Origin: Lutispora saccharofermentans
GTDB taxonomy: Bacteria > Bacillota > Clostridia > Lutisporales > Lutisporaceae
NCBI RefSeq assembly: GCF_024363565.1
Contig: NZ_JAJEKE010000008.1
Coordinates: 95,632-159,631, forward strand
Reading direction: 5' to 3'
Length of the DNA stretch: 64,000 bases
Every line of letters starts with the position of its first letter. Within the stretch, counting starts at the first letter, position 1. Under the pieces are notes generated by a model that ran no database searches, was not told the DNA's origin, and saw only the letters and a list, made by a program, of their open reading frames with translations. Below, piece by piece: positions 16,994-27,245 of this stretch. A program made the translations under genes and the position numbers.

Positions 16994-18640
16994 ATGAAAA
17001 AAAGGACAGCAGTATTATTGACAACGCTAATAGTTTTATTTTCATTTTTAGTTACTGCGTGCGGCGGAAACAGTCCCCAAAGCGCGCAGCCGGCAGGCGA
17101 AAGCACCGCTGAGGGGAAGCCTGCAGTAGGAGGGAGCCTGGTTGTGGGCATCACCGGAGATCCCTATAATCTGGCAACATGGTTATCTAATGATATGAAT
17201 TCGTCAATGGTGATGAATCTTGCACTGCCGCCTTTGATGGCTACGGACAGCAAGGGAAATAAGGTGCCGTATATACTGAAGAGCTGCGATATAAGCTCTG
17301 ATGCAAAGGTTTATACAGTGACACTGCATGATGGACTCACATGGCATGACGGCAAGGAATTTACCTCTGAAGATATGGCTTTTACCGCAGAATATCTTGT
17401 AAAGCATAAGCTGGGATATGGATTAGACATGTATTCCAATGTGGAGAAAACAGAGATCGTTGACAAGACTACTTTGAAATACTATCTGAAAAGCCCCCAG
17501 GTCAACTTTATGTCTCAGGTAGGCTTCTGGATCGATGTAATGCCGAAACATATTTATGAAAATGTGGATGACCCGGCTAATTTTGAATACAATGGGGTAG
17601 GCTACGGCCCGTATAAGCTGAAGGAATATAAAAAAGGCGAATATTATTCATTCGAAAGGGTTGAAAATTGGCCTTTAGCCAATGACGGGCAGGGCGCTTA
17701 TATAGAGAACATCACCTTCAGGGTCTTCCCGGATGCTAATGCTCTGGTGCTTGCCATGAAGAATGGAGAAGTCAATGTATCAGGCTCAGCACTGCCTATA
17801 GCAGCACAAAAGCAGCTGGAATCCACACCGGATAAATTTGGGATAAAAAAGGTCAACTCACTGGGTTACGGATACTTCGCATTCAGCTATAAGAATGAAC
17901 TGCTAAAAGATTTTAATGTCCGCAAAGCCATAGCTATGACCATCGACAGAGACGCCCTTGTAAGCACTGCAATGCAGGGCGGGGCAATAAAGATGGAAAC
18001 ACCTATATCACCTGTTTTCGAAGATCTTGTAAAATCAGATATAAAATTCCCTGCTTTTGATGTAGAGGGTGCCAAGAGCCTTCTTGAATCCTCCGGATAT
18101 ACCGATAAGGACAATGATGGGGTAAGGGAATCAGCTTCAGGTAAAAAACTGGAGTTTGAATTGATATATCGTACTACCACTGCCAATATTGACCCCATTG
18201 CCAATGTATTTAAGGCCAATGCAGAAAAGGCAGGCATAAAGATAAACCTTAAGCCTGTTGATCCTGCCACATATACTGACAGGGTTACAAAGCAGAGAAA
18301 CTTCGATATAAACGTTATAGACTGGGGTGTAATAGACGACCCGGATTCATCTTTGAGCACTGTATATGCTTCCAATGCCCAGCTTAACTTTATGGATTAT
18401 AAAAATGAGAAAATGGATGAGCTGCTTGCAAAGTCAACTCAAGAGCCCAGCTATGAAAACCGTATCAAGATCATGGATGAATTCCAAAAGGAATATGTAA
18501 ATGAGCTTCCGGCGATTAATACATGGGTCAGGGTCAATGCTTACGGCTATTCAAAGGACTTTGAAGGCTGGGATTTGACTCCCGGGCTTTATGGGGTATT
18601 GGATGCAAAGGATATAGTCAAGGTTTATAAAGCAAAATAG
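16994..18640 (+). CDS. Peptide-binding lipoprotein (solute-binding protein family 5)
   Basis: 548 residues, GGGAGG upstream. The signal peptide ends in the lipobox LVTAC (Cys about residue 23). The mature protein shows family-5 features: LHDGLTWHDGKEFTSEDM, the GVGYGPYKLKEYKKGEYYSFERVENW region and the FNVRKAIAMTIDRDALV motif. It captures substrate for the OppBCDF-type importer encoded just upstream. Placement within the same operon supports a dedicated transporter. Confidence 0.92.
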   Translation: MKKRTAVLLTTLIVLFSFLVTACGGNSPQSAQPAGESTAEGKPAVGGSLVVGITGDPYNLATWLSNDMNSSMVMNLALPPLMATDSKGNKVPYILKSCDISSDAKVYTVTLHDGLTWHDGKEFTSEDMAFTAEYLVKHKLGYGLDMYSNVEKTEIVDKTTLKYYLKSPQVNFMSQVGFWIDVMPKHIYENVDDPANFEYNGVGYGPYKLKEYKKGEYYSFERVENWPLANDGQGAYIENITFRVFPDANALVLAMKNGEVNVSGSALPIAAQKQLESTPDKFGIKKVNSLGYGYFAFSYKNELLKDFNVRKAIAMTIDRDALVSTAMQGGAIKMETPISPVFEDLVKSDIKFPAFDVEGAKSLLESSGYTDKDNDGVRESASGKKLEFELIYRTTTANIDPIANVFKANAEKAGIKINLKPVDPATYTDRVTKQRNFDINVIDWGVIDDPDSSLSTVYASNAQLNFMDYKNEKMDELLAKSTQEPSYENRIKIMDEFQKEYVNELPAINTWVRVNAYGYSKDFEGWDLTPGLYGVLDAKDIVKVYKAK

Positions 18641-18673
18641 GAAATCCCCCCAAATATATATTGGAGTTTGAAA

Positions 18674-18711
18674 GAAGGATATGAGCCAGATATAATCCGT
18701 TCATATCCTTC
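18674..18711 (+). terminator. Strong intra-operon stem-loop
   Basis: GAAGGATATGA (18674-18684) pairs perfectly with TCATATCCTTC (18701-18711). No T-run follows, so it is more likely a processing or stabilising hairpin than a full terminator, allowing higher expression of the transporter part of the operon. Confidence 0.5.
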
Positions 18712-18760
18712 GCTCCTAAGTTGTGATTAATTTTTAAGCGGCATTACAGGAGGCATAAGG

Positions 18761-19957
18761 ATGAAAAAAGGATACAAGGGCTACAGGTCATATCAATACC
18801 TGGAAAAGGATTTGGATTATAAGGGGTTCAAGCTGTCGAAAGAGATTGGCAGAGTGGAACCGTATTTGATTCCGTTGATGGATGAGGAAGAAAAGAGAGT
18901 AGAGGTTATCATTAACAATAATATAGTCATATCTCTTCATGACCATCCTACTATCATACCTGAAGACGTGAACGAACTTATGAGTTATGAGAGAGAAGGC
19001 AGGGAGGCTACGGCTTTTGAAGGTTTAGCACACTCGTGCCTTGATGCGGTTTTTGACAATATGATGGACGGCACCTGCGTCATAGGCTCTAAAGCCGGAT
19101 GGAAGTGGATTGATGTAATACATGATATGGGCATGAGATCCTGCGATATAGCCCATCAGGATTTCTTGATCAAGGGCAGCAATATAGATGATATCTATAA
19201 GGCTAAAGCTGAGGGGAAGATAGCATGGTTCATTTCCCTTGAAAGCGCTACGATGATTGAAAATGAGCTGGACAGGATAGAGATACTATACGGGCTCGGT
19301 GCCAGGATGATGGGAATAGCCTATAGCGAATCAAACTCCTTAGGCTCCGGCCTGAAGGAAAAGAATGACGGCGGCCTCACAGCCTTCGGATGCCAGGCAG
19401 TGGAACGCATGAACAAGGTGGGTATGGCCATCGATGTATCCCACACCGGGGATAAGACTGCTATGGATACTATAAAGGCGAGCAGTAAGCCCATATTCAT
19501 AAGCCATATAGGAGCGAGGGCCTTATGGGATATGAAGAGATTGAAGCCGGATGATGTCTTTAAGGCCTGTGCAGATAAAGGCGGAGTCATAGGCATTGAG
19601 GCGGCTCCTCATACGACGATCACAAGGAAACATCCGAGGCATGATATAGATTCCTACATGGAGCATTTTGAATATATAAAGGATCTGGTGGGGATAGACC
19701 ATGTTGCCTTTGGTCCTGATGCTTTATTCGGCGACCATGTGAGCTTGCATGACCTTTTCAGCAGCAATATGTCTATAGCCGAAAATACCGCAGGCCGCAG
19801 CTTTGACAGGATTGAGTATGTAAAAGGCCTGGAGAATCCTGCCGAAGCATCGCAGAACATCGTGAGATGGCTTGTGAAGCATGGCTACTCCGATGAGGAG
19901 ATAGGCAAGGTACTGGGTAAAAACGTTATAAGGGTTTTAAAGCAGGCTTGGAGTTAA
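18761..19957 (+). CDS. Membrane dipeptidase (peptidase M19), paralog 1
   Basis: 398 residues, AGGAGG upstream. The protein resembles renal-type dipeptidases: SLHDHP near the N-terminus (HxD-like metal site), SLESATMIEN (bridging acid), DVSHTGD and SHIGAR (metal His residues) and GIDHVAFGPD. Soluble despite the family name, as no signal peptide is visible. M19 enzymes cleave dipeptides, including those with a D-residue at the C-terminal position. A closely related copy follows 41 bases downstream. It probably acts in the cytoplasm on imported dipeptides. Confidence 0.87.
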   Translation: MKKGYKGYRSYQYLEKDLDYKGFKLSKEIGRVEPYLIPLMDEEEKRVEVIINNNIVISLHDHPTIIPEDVNELMSYEREGREATAFEGLAHSCLDAVFDNMMDGTCVIGSKAGWKWIDVIHDMGMRSCDIAHQDFLIKGSNIDDIYKAKAEGKIAWFISLESATMIENELDRIEILYGLGARMMGIAYSESNSLGSGLKEKNDGGLTAFGCQAVERMNKVGMAIDVSHTGDKTAMDTIKASSKPIFISHIGARALWDMKRLKPDDVFKACADKGGVIGIEAAPHTTITRKHPRHDIDSYMEHFEYIKDLVGIDHVAFGPDALFGDHVSLHDLFSSNMSIAENTAGRSFDRIEYVKGLENPAEASQNIVRWLVKHGYSDEEIGKVLGKNVIRVLKQAWS

Positions 19958-19998
19958 ATTATATGTCATGATTAAAAAGTGTTTAGGAGGTTTTAACA

Positions 19999-21204
19999 AT
20001 GGGAATTAATAAGAAATATGACGGTTATGAAGCATATCAATACTTGGAGAAGGGCAAAGATTACAAGGCCTTCAAGTTTCCGAAGGGTGTGGGAAGAGTG
20101 CCTGAATACTATCTGCCCCTTAATGCGGAGCAGGAAAAACGTGCTGCGGAAATCTCTGAAAAGTATATTTTCATATCATTGCATGAGCATCCTGTATTTT
20201 TCCCGGAGGATTTGGGACAGATATTCGAGTATAATAGAGAGGGAAGACAAGCAGCAGCTTATGAAGCATTGGCAAAATCATACCTTGACGTTGTTTTTGA
20301 CAACCTGATGGATGGGACATGCACAATATCCTCAAAAAACGGCTGGAAATGGAATGATGTGCTTCATGATCTGGGAATGAGGCTTTGCGATCTGGCCCAT
20401 CAGGATTTTGTGATCCGCTGTGAGAAGGTGGATGATATGGTAAGGGCACATAGGGAAGGAAAGATAGCTCTGGTTCCCACTGTGGAAGGTGCCGCAATTT
20501 TGGAGAATGAGGTCGAGCGTGTAGAGATACTATATGGCTTTGGCGTAAGGATGATGGGAATAACATATAGCGAAGCTAATTCATTGGGATCCGGCCTGAA
20601 GGAAAAGAATGACGGAGGCCTCACCGCCTTAGGATATAAGGTTGTGGAGAGGATGAACAAGGTGGGTATGGCAATAGATTGCTCACATGTAGGAGACAAT
20701 ACTACCATGGATGTAATAGAAGTGAGCACTAAGCCCGTATTCCTGTCCCATTGCGGTGCAAGAGCAATTTGGAACAGCAGGAGACTGAAGCCTGATCATG
20801 TCCTTAAGGCATGCGCTGACAAGGGCGGTGTTATAGGTATAGAAGCTGCACCCCATACCACTCTTACGGTGAATAATCTGGAACATTCCATCGATTCCTT
20901 TATGGAACATTTTGAATATATAAAGGATCTGGTGGGTATAGACCATGTTGCCTTTGGTCCGGATACTTTATACGGGGATCATGTAGGGCTGCATCATGCA
21001 TTTGCTTCTAATTTATCGATAAAAAGCTCCCATGAAGGCTCGGCAGAATTCAGCGAGGTGGAATATGTGAAGGGCCTGGAGAACCCGACAGAGGCATCCA
21101 TAAACATTGTAAGATGGCTTGTTAAGCACAATTATTCCGACAAGGATATAGAAAAAGTGTTAGGCGGAAATATCATCAGAGCACTGAAGGATACATGGAT
21201 ATAA
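19999..21204 (+). CDS. Membrane dipeptidase (peptidase M19), paralog 2
   Basis: 401 residues, AGGAGG upstream. It aligns end to end with the preceding gene product, sharing long blocks such as SEANSLGSGLKEKNDGG and EHFEYIKDLVGIDHV, so the pair arose by tandem duplication. Metal-site motifs are retained (SLHEHP, SHVGD, SHCGAR), with HEH in place of HDH in the first motif, which may alter metal binding or specificity. Probably a cytoplasmic dipeptidase with a different substrate range. Confidence 0.87.
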   Translation: MGINKKYDGYEAYQYLEKGKDYKAFKFPKGVGRVPEYYLPLNAEQEKRAAEISEKYIFISLHEHPVFFPEDLGQIFEYNREGRQAAAYEALAKSYLDVVFDNLMDGTCTISSKNGWKWNDVLHDLGMRLCDLAHQDFVIRCEKVDDMVRAHREGKIALVPTVEGAAILENEVERVEILYGFGVRMMGITYSEANSLGSGLKEKNDGGLTALGYKVVERMNKVGMAIDCSHVGDNTTMDVIEVSTKPVFLSHCGARAIWNSRRLKPDHVLKACADKGGVIGIEAAPHTTLTVNNLEHSIDSFMEHFEYIKDLVGIDHVAFGPDTLYGDHVGLHHAFASNLSIKSSHEGSAEFSEVEYVKGLENPTEASINIVRWLVKHNYSDKDIEKVLGGNIIRALKDTWI

Positions 21205-21284
21205 TCGGACATAATCAACTCGTTGTGCCAGTTGATAATTATTGCTAGTGTTATAAGGCTAAGACTTTGTGTAGGAGGGATTAT

Positions 21285-23027
21285 ATGCTGACTTTAGAAG
21301 AAAAATCGATTCTCGAGGAAATCAGCTTTGAAGAGCCGAAGATGCTTTTGTATAAATTTAATAATCTCATACGGCAATCAGGCAGCGAAGACGAAAGAAA
21401 GGCTGCTTACTATATAGGCGAGAGATTGGCCGGCTTCGGCATGGACTATGAAATCTTATGGCCGGAAATATACCTGAGCACTCCGGTAAAAGCTGAATTG
21501 AAAATAATCGGGCAAAATGAGGAAATCAATGTAAAGACTCCCTCCTATTCAATGTCTACCGGCGACAAATGGGTGGACGGAGAGCTGATCTATGCATCCA
21601 GCTACCGGCCGCCTTATGCCACCGACGAGTTTGAGTACAAGCTCCGGTTTGAGAGCGATCCCAAGGGAAAAATCGTCATATGCGATGGAATACCTTCTCC
21701 CGATAAGGTGAATGACATAATAAGCAATAAAGGCGTTGCAGCCATCTTTGTTCAGTCAGGAGAAAGGATTCACGAAGGGATATGCACCTCAGTATGGGGA
21801 AGTCCCGGATATGAAGACTTGGCAAATATAAACAGGATACCTGTGGTGTCTGTCAATAAACCTGACGGCAAAAGGCTTATAGAGAGTTTAAAAGAGAACA
21901 AGGTGAGAGCGGCACTGAGGACCCTGCTGGACGACGGCTGGAAGAAGTGTCCCCTGGTTTTGACCAAGATACTCGGGTGTGAAAGCCCGGAAAAATTCAT
22001 ATTACTGCACGGGCACATAGATTCATGGCATAAAGGCATAGGAGATAATGCTTTGGGCAATGCGACCATGCTTGAAATAGCCAGAGTGCTTCAAAATAAC
22101 CGGAGCAAACTGAAAAAAAGCGTTTGGATAGCGTGGTGGCCCGGACATTCTACAGGCAGGTATGCAGGGTCCACCTGGTTTGCGGATCAATTTGCAATGG
22201 AATTTCACGACAACTGCATTGCACAAGTGAATTGCGAATCCACCGGATGTGTCAATGCAAATACCTATGACGGGATCATGTGGACTGAAGAGATGGATGA
22301 TTTTTGCAGGCAAATAGTTGTGAGCGTAACGGGCATAGAACCGAAATGGACAAGGCCCCACCGTGCAGGTGATTACTCCTTTAATAACATAGGTATTTCT
22401 TCATTTTTCATGCTCAGCTCTACGATGAGCAGAGAAAAGATGGAGAAGCTGGGCTACTACGAGGTGTACGGATGCGGCGGGAATATAGAGTGGCATACAG
22501 AAAACGATGATATGAGCATCGTGGATGAAAAAATTTTTCTCAGAGATACAAAGCTTTATTTAGCGGGAATATATAAAATGGTCAATGAGCCTTTGCTTCC
22601 CGTAAATATCAAAAAACTTCTGGAGTCTATGAGAAGCTACCTTCATGAATACCAGACAGCGGCAGGTGACAGCTTTGACTTTGGAATTGTTTTTGATGAA
22701 CTGAGAAACCTGGAGCTATCGGTTGAGGAATTCTATGATAAAGCCGGCGAATATCGAAATGACAGCCAAAAAAGCGATATGATCTGCAATACAATCCTCA
22801 GGATCGTGAGGAAGCTCATCAGGATCAATTATACCAGCAGGCAGGAATTTAGACATGATCCTGCGGCAATGATGCCGCCTATACCGGATCTGGCTCCTGT
22901 TCTGATGCTCAACAGCATGAGCAATACGGATCAAAAATTTCTGGTCACTCAGCTTGTGAGAGCCAGAAACAGAGTGCTTCATGCTCTTAAAGAATGCAGG
23001 CAGATAATTATGGATGTCTCATTATAA
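21285..23027 (+). CDS. M28-like peptidase with altered catalytic Glu motif
   Basis: 580 residues from the ATG at 21285 (AGGAGGG upstream; an earlier in-frame start at 21267 lies before that site). The M28 fold is indicated by HGHIDSWHKGIGDNALGNATM, matching the first zinc His and the bridging Asp. Where classical M28 enzymes have the Glu-Glu pair before GxxGS, this protein has WWPGHSTGRYAGS, so the general-base Glu is absent at the expected place. A protease-associated-like insert occupies about residues 100-220. A C-terminal helical region of about 130 residues follows. It may be a divergent M28 subgroup with its own chemistry, or non-catalytic. Confidence 0.75.
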   Translation: MLTLEEKSILEEISFEEPKMLLYKFNNLIRQSGSEDERKAAYYIGERLAGFGMDYEILWPEIYLSTPVKAELKIIGQNEEINVKTPSYSMSTGDKWVDGELIYASSYRPPYATDEFEYKLRFESDPKGKIVICDGIPSPDKVNDIISNKGVAAIFVQSGERIHEGICTSVWGSPGYEDLANINRIPVVSVNKPDGKRLIESLKENKVRAALRTLLDDGWKKCPLVLTKILGCESPEKFILLHGHIDSWHKGIGDNALGNATMLEIARVLQNNRSKLKKSVWIAWWPGHSTGRYAGSTWFADQFAMEFHDNCIAQVNCESTGCVNANTYDGIMWTEEMDDFCRQIVVSVTGIEPKWTRPHRAGDYSFNNIGISSFFMLSSTMSREKMEKLGYYEVYGCGGNIEWHTENDDMSIVDEKIFLRDTKLYLAGIYKMVNEPLLPVNIKKLLESMRSYLHEYQTAAGDSFDFGIVFDELRNLELSVEEFYDKAGEYRNDSQKSDMICNTILRIVRKLIRINYTSRQEFRHDPAAMMPPIPDLAPVLMLNSMSNTDQKFLVTQLVRARNRVLHALKECRQIIMDVSL

Positions 23028-23093
23028 AAATAGACTTAATAGCTGATAAAATGTATAATAGAAGTTAAAAAACATGGCACTGGAGTGTTCCCA

Positions 23094-25151
23094 ATGGTTA
23101 AATATAGAATCGCCGTAGTCGCTGCAGATGAAAAAATAGGAATAGGGTTTAAAAACCAGCTCGAAAGCATATTTCATGATGAAATAGAAATCGTCATTCT
23201 GAGCCTGGAAGATGATCAGGAGCTTTTTCTCGGGTTTGATCTCATTATGGCTGCCAGCTCCGCAATATATGACGAGGTGAAGAGGAAGGCTCCGTTGAAT
23301 GCGAAGATAATAACCGTGATACGCAATATCAATACCCTGGAAATTCATAAGGTGTTTAATATAGATGCAGGCAGCAGAGCCCTTGTGGTGAGCAATTATT
23401 TCTACGCAGCTAAGGAAACCGTGGATTTGCTCAATGAGATCGGGTTGAATCACATTGAATATATACCCTATTGCCCGGGGACAAACCTGGGCGGTCTGGA
23501 TCTTAATACCGTTGACCTCGCAATAACTGCGGGAGCTGCACATTATGTGCCTAAGGGAATAAGCAGAATAATCGATCTTGGATTAAAGGTGATAGACATA
23601 TCTACGGTGATGGAGGTCATCGTAAACCTGGGCTTGCCTCTAGAAAAGATAAACCTGTTTACCCTGCGGTATATGAAGGAATTCATAGCTCTAAACAGAG
23701 AAATAAGCGATTTGAAGTCCACGCTTGTTGCAGTGCTGGATGCTTCTTCCGATGGCATAATGGCGCTGGACTTGGAAGGAAATATAATATTTAAGAATAA
23801 CAGGATCGAAAGATATTTTGAAATATGCAATAAAATCAACGTAGGAGACAATATCGCTGAGTTTATAAACAATGAAAATATAATAAATTTCATAAATGGC
23901 TTTGATGATAAGGAAAGCGATGTATTCAGCATAAACAGAAGAGATGTAATGATAAATAAAAACTACCTGAGCAATAATAATAAGCTTACCGGTATCGTAG
24001 TGAGCTTAAATTACGTTTCCGAGATACAGGATAAGGAAAAGGAAATAAGGAAGAAGCTGGTCAATAAAGGCAATGTGGCCAAATATGATTTTTCCGATAT
24101 CATAGGCTCCAGTAAAAGCATCAGGACAGTGACCGATATGACAAGAAAGGTTGCGAGGACAGATCTATCCGCCCTCATCTTGGGTGAAAACGGTACAGGC
24201 AAGGAGCTTTTTGCCCAGGCTATACACAGAAATTCTTCAAGGAGGACAGGGCCTTTTGTAGCGGTAAACTTTGCTGCTTTGCCGGAAAGCCTTATAGAAA
24301 GCGAATTGTTCGGGTATGAAGAGGGAGCTTTTACCGGAGCTAAAAAAGGCGGCAAGCGCGGGCTCTTTGAATTAGCTCATTTGGGCACTATATTTCTTGA
24401 TGAGATAGGAGATGCTCCTTTGAGCCTTCAGGCAAGACTGCTTCGCGTAATTCAGGAAAAAGAGGTTTTGAGAGTGGGCGGAGTGAGCCCCCTACCTGTT
24501 GATGTAAGGATCATTGCAGCTACCAACAGGGATTTGAAGGAAATGATAAAATTAAATCAATTCAGGCAGGATCTCTACTATCGCTTGAATACCATAACCA
24601 TAAAGGTGCCTCCCCTGAGAGACAGAAAAGAGGATATACCATATATCATAGATTACTATATGAAGAATTTGAATGCGAAAAAGAGGTTTACAAAAGAGGC
24701 AATAGAAAAACTCAATAAGCATGACTGGCCCGGCAATGTCAGAGAACTGGAAAATCTGATACATTATGTAGTTGAGATTGTAGACGGAGACACAATAGAT
24801 GCAGATGATCTTCCTGTTGATGTCTGCGGGAGCATAGAAGGCCATGAAGCAAATAATAGCGGTGCAGAGGATATCCTCGAGAGCCTTGAAAAGCTCTGCT
24901 CTATAGGGATGCTGACTGCCATATTGGAAGAGTTGGAAAGGGCTGATGATTCCTATGTAAGGGCCAGCAGGGCATACTTGCTGGAAAAGCTTTTATGCAA
25001 GGGTATAAATACCACCGATAACGCATTAAGAAAGATATTGAAAGAATTAGACGGACTAGAATATATAAATGTGGGAAGCACAAAGCAGGGGACCAGGATC
25101 ACACAAAAAGGCAGATCATTTCTTGACGGGCTTAGAAGCTTAGGTGATTGA
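23094..25151 (+). CDS. Sigma-54-dependent transcriptional activator
   Basis: About 685 residues from the ATG at 23094 (GGAG nine bases upstream). Domains in order: an N-terminal PrpR_N-like sensory region (about 1-200), a PAS domain (about 205-310; [11 protein letters not shown]), and an AAA+ domain (about 340-575) with GENGTGKE, the sigma-54-contact loop GAFTGA and [10 protein letters not shown]. The C-terminus is not a Fis-type helix-turn-helix but looks like a winged helix ([18 protein letters not shown]). A perfect sigma-54 promoter starts the operon that this gene ends, so autoregulation of the peptide operon is the simplest model. Confidence 0.9.
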   Translation: MVKYRIAVVAADEKIGIGFKNQLESIFHDEIEIVILSLEDDQELFLGFDLIMAASSAIYDEVKRKAPLNAKIITVIRNINTLEIHKVFNIDAGSRALVVSNYFYAAKETVDLLNEIGLNHIEYIPYCPGTNLGGLDLNTVDLAITAGAAHYVPKGISRIIDLGLKVIDISTVMEVIVNLGLPLEKINLFTLRYMKEFIALNREISDLKSTLVAVLDASSDGIMALDLEGNIIFKNNRIERYFEICNKINVGDNIAEFINNENIINFINGFDDKESDVFSINRRDVMINKNYLSNNNKLTGIVVSLNYVSEIQDKEKEIRKKLVNKGNVAKYDFSDIIGSSKSIRTVTDMTRKVARTDLSALILGENGTGKELFAQAIHRNSSRRTGPFVAVNFAALPESLIESELFGYEEGAFTGAKKGGKRGLFELAHLGTIFLDEIGDAPLSLQARLLRVIQEKEVLRVGGVSPLPVDVRIIAATNRDLKEMIKLNQFRQDLYYRLNTITIKVPPLRDRKEDIPYIIDYYMKNLNAKKRFTKEAIEKLNKHDWPGNVRELENLIHYVVEIVDGDTIDADDLPVDVCGSIEGHEANNSGAEDILESLEKLCSIGMLTAILEELERADDSYVRASRAYLLEKLLCKGINTTDNALRKILKELDGLEYINVGSTKQGTRITQKGRSFLDGLRSLGD

Positions 25152-25189
25152 TACATTGATGATGTAGGATGTATCGATCACTTTTTTTT
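25144..25189 (+). terminator. Rho-independent terminator of the peptide operon
   Basis: GTGATTGATACAT (25144-25156) pairs with ATGTATCGATCAC (25169-25181) and is followed by eight Ts. The left arm overlaps the activator gene's stop region. Confidence 0.92.
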
Positions 25190-25318
25190 AGCGAAAAGGC
25201 AGAAAGAATGTTAACCAATATAAAAATTCCGGTTTACAATGGCGTTTTTATAGTATATACTTTACTGTATATTTAAAGTTTCAATGGCTATATAAATCGC
25301 ACTAAATATTTTACAAAA

Positions 25319-25392
25319 CTGTCATTCTGAACGAAACAAAGTGGAGTGAAGAATCTGGCTAAGATTCTTCGCATACGCTCAGAATGACGGCA
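25319..25392. repeat. Dispersed palindromic repeat, GTCATTCTGA type
   Basis: GTCATTCTGA near 25321 and TCAGAATGAC near 25379 are inverted, with an inner GAAGAATCT/AGATTCTTC hairpin. Elements of this sequence type recur in intergenic regions of many bacteria. A related half-copy (GTCATCCTGAGGA) lies at 45503. Otherwise the 326-bp gap before bioB shows no feature. Confidence 0.7.
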
Positions 25393-25477
25393 TATGCCTT
25401 TTTAAAACTACAAATGCATTTATTGCGTTATATATAGATTCATAAAATACTAAACTGAGGATATGCAGGAGGATAAA

Positions 25478-26455
25478 ATGAAAGATATTGCTTTAAGACT
25501 GGAAAGAAAAATCAGTGAAGGCGGGGCCGTGGATTTTGATGAAGCTTATATGCTGGGAGGGCTCAGCAAACCTGACGAGCTTGAGAAGTTGTACCATGCA
25601 GCAGACAGGATCAGAGAAAGATATAATGGGAATAAGGTAGATTTATGCTCCATAATGAACGCCAAATCGGGAAGATGCAGCGAGGATTGCAAGTACTGTG
25701 CCCAATCTGCTCATTACAATACGCAGGTGGAGGAATACGGTCTGGTCTGCAAGGATAAGGCCTTAGCTCTTGCCTTGGAAAATGAAAGCTGCGGAGTGGG
25801 AAGGTTTTCACTGGTTACCAGCGGAAGAGACTTGGCGGGTGAAGATTTTAAAGAGACCTTAAATATATATGGATATATTAAGGATTATGTAAAGATAAGC
25901 CTATGCGCCTCTCATGGAATCTTGACTCATGAGCAGCTGCTGCTTCTTAAAAAAGCCGGGGTTGAGACCTATCATCACAATTTGGAGACGAGCAGGGAAT
26001 ATTACGGCAGGATATGCACAACCCATTCCTATGATGAAAGGATCGAAACAATAAAAAATGCACAAAATGCCGGACTCAAGGTATGTTCCGGCGGAATCAT
26101 AGGTATGGGAGAGAGCCTGGAGAATAGGATAAAGCTTGCTTTTGAGCTTAAAGCTCTCAGCATAGACTCTATTCCCATCAATGTTCTAAATCCCATAAAA
26201 GGGACTCCCCTTGAAGGCTCAGAAAGATTGTCTCAGGATGAAATATTGAAAACTGTAGCAATCTACAGATTTATAAATCCAAAAGCCTATATCAGGCTGG
26301 CAGGGGGAAGGAATAGGATAGAGGATTTCGGAAAGCTTTGCTTTAAAGCAGGTGCAAATGCCACTATCACAGGGAATTACCTCACTACCTCAGGAAACAA
26401 GATTGCGGACGACATAAAGATGATAAAAGGCTTAGGCTTAGAGACCGGGCTTTAA
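25478..26455 (+). CDS. bioB: Biotin synthase
   Basis: 325 residues from the ATG at 25478, six bases after AGGAGG; an ATG at 25463 lies before that site and is rejected. A radical-SAM Cx3Cx2C motif (CSEDCKYC) binds the 4Fe-4S cluster. Other BioB features are [23 protein letters not shown] and [13 protein letters not shown]. It inserts sulfur into dethiobiotin. The gene is alone, without bioA/D/F nearby, so precursors are probably imported or made elsewhere. Its last 18 bases overlap the 3' end of the convergent DUF1836 gene. Confidence 0.95.
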   Translation: MKDIALRLERKISEGGAVDFDEAYMLGGLSKPDELEKLYHAADRIRERYNGNKVDLCSIMNAKSGRCSEDCKYCAQSAHYNTQVEEYGLVCKDKALALALENESCGVGRFSLVTSGRDLAGEDFKETLNIYGYIKDYVKISLCASHGILTHEQLLLLKKAGVETYHHNLETSREYYGRICTTHSYDERIETIKNAQNAGLKVCSGGIIGMGESLENRIKLAFELKALSIDSIPINVLNPIKGTPLEGSERLSQDEILKTVAIYRFINPKAYIRLAGGRNRIEDFGKLCFKAGANATITGNYLTTSGNKIADDIKMIKGLGLETGL

Positions 26456-27031
26456 AAACTCATCTATTATCATTTCAGCAAGCCTTTTGCTTGTAGCTGC
26501 CTGATTTGCCAATGTCAGCACCAAAAGCATCAGCTCTGCCTTGCCATTGCTGCTTGAATTTAATGCAGCCGACTTATCGGCAATGTGATTGAGCATATCA
26601 TTAAATTGTTGGGGAAGATTATTTAAATCTTCTCTTTTTATTTCCAGGTAATTTGAATATAACTCGTCTAAATCAAATCTTTCATTGCCTTTTGAAGGGT
26701 TTATGCCGCCCAATAATGGAGTGAGGAGAGTCTTTATATCATTTATGGACAGGATCTGCTTTAAATTATATATAAGGGATAGAAGTATTATATGATTCCT
26801 GCCGTATTTTTTGTTCTTGGGAGGCATAACAGCCTTTGCTTTTGTATAGTTGTTTATCATGGTTTTTGTCAGGATCTTATCGGAAGCCTGCCTTTTAGTA
26901 TCTGCCAGCTTGTCATCGAAGAGAGTGGTCACCTGATCCACATACAAATCAATACAGGGTATATCGGAAAGCTGTATGTCGCCGGATGAAGCTATGTATT
27001 CTATGATTTTATCTAATTCTTCTCTATTCAT
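26438..27031 (-). CDS. DUF1836 domain protein
   Basis: 197 residues on the minus strand. The N-terminal half carries the DUF1836 region, including [25 protein letters not shown], which looks like a MerR-like helix-turn-helix; the C-terminal half is helical. These proteins are found in Clostridia and are thought to be DNA-binding, but function is unproven. It overlaps bioB by 18 bases, tail to tail, with no visible terminator between them. Confidence 0.8.
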   Translation of the reverse strand: MNREELDKIIEYIASSGDIQLSDIPCIDLYVDQVTTLFDDKLADTKRQASDKILTKTMINNYTKAKAVMPPKNKKYGRNHIILLSLIYNLKQILSINDIKTLLTPLLGGINPSKGNERFDLDELYSNYLEIKREDLNNLPQQFNDMLNHIADKSAALNSSSNGKAELMLLVLTLANQAATSKRLAEMIIDEFLKPGL

Positions 27032-27245
27032 TGCCTAAATCAACGCCTTTCTCATAATAAGCAGTATTCAATATCATAATACTATACTAAAAAAATATAT
27101 AATATACTTTCTTATACTATTGAATAAAATATTTCAATGAGTTATTATAATTATAAGACGTAGTAATTAAAACTACATAGCATGGTAAAACTAAACATAC
27201 AACAAAGAAAAAATATAATTATTTAGAAAGAAGGATTGATTAGTA

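Noticed and set aside
25319..25392. Riboswitch before bioB
   Set aside because: The structure is a dispersed palindromic repeat seen elsewhere, with no link to biotin genes.
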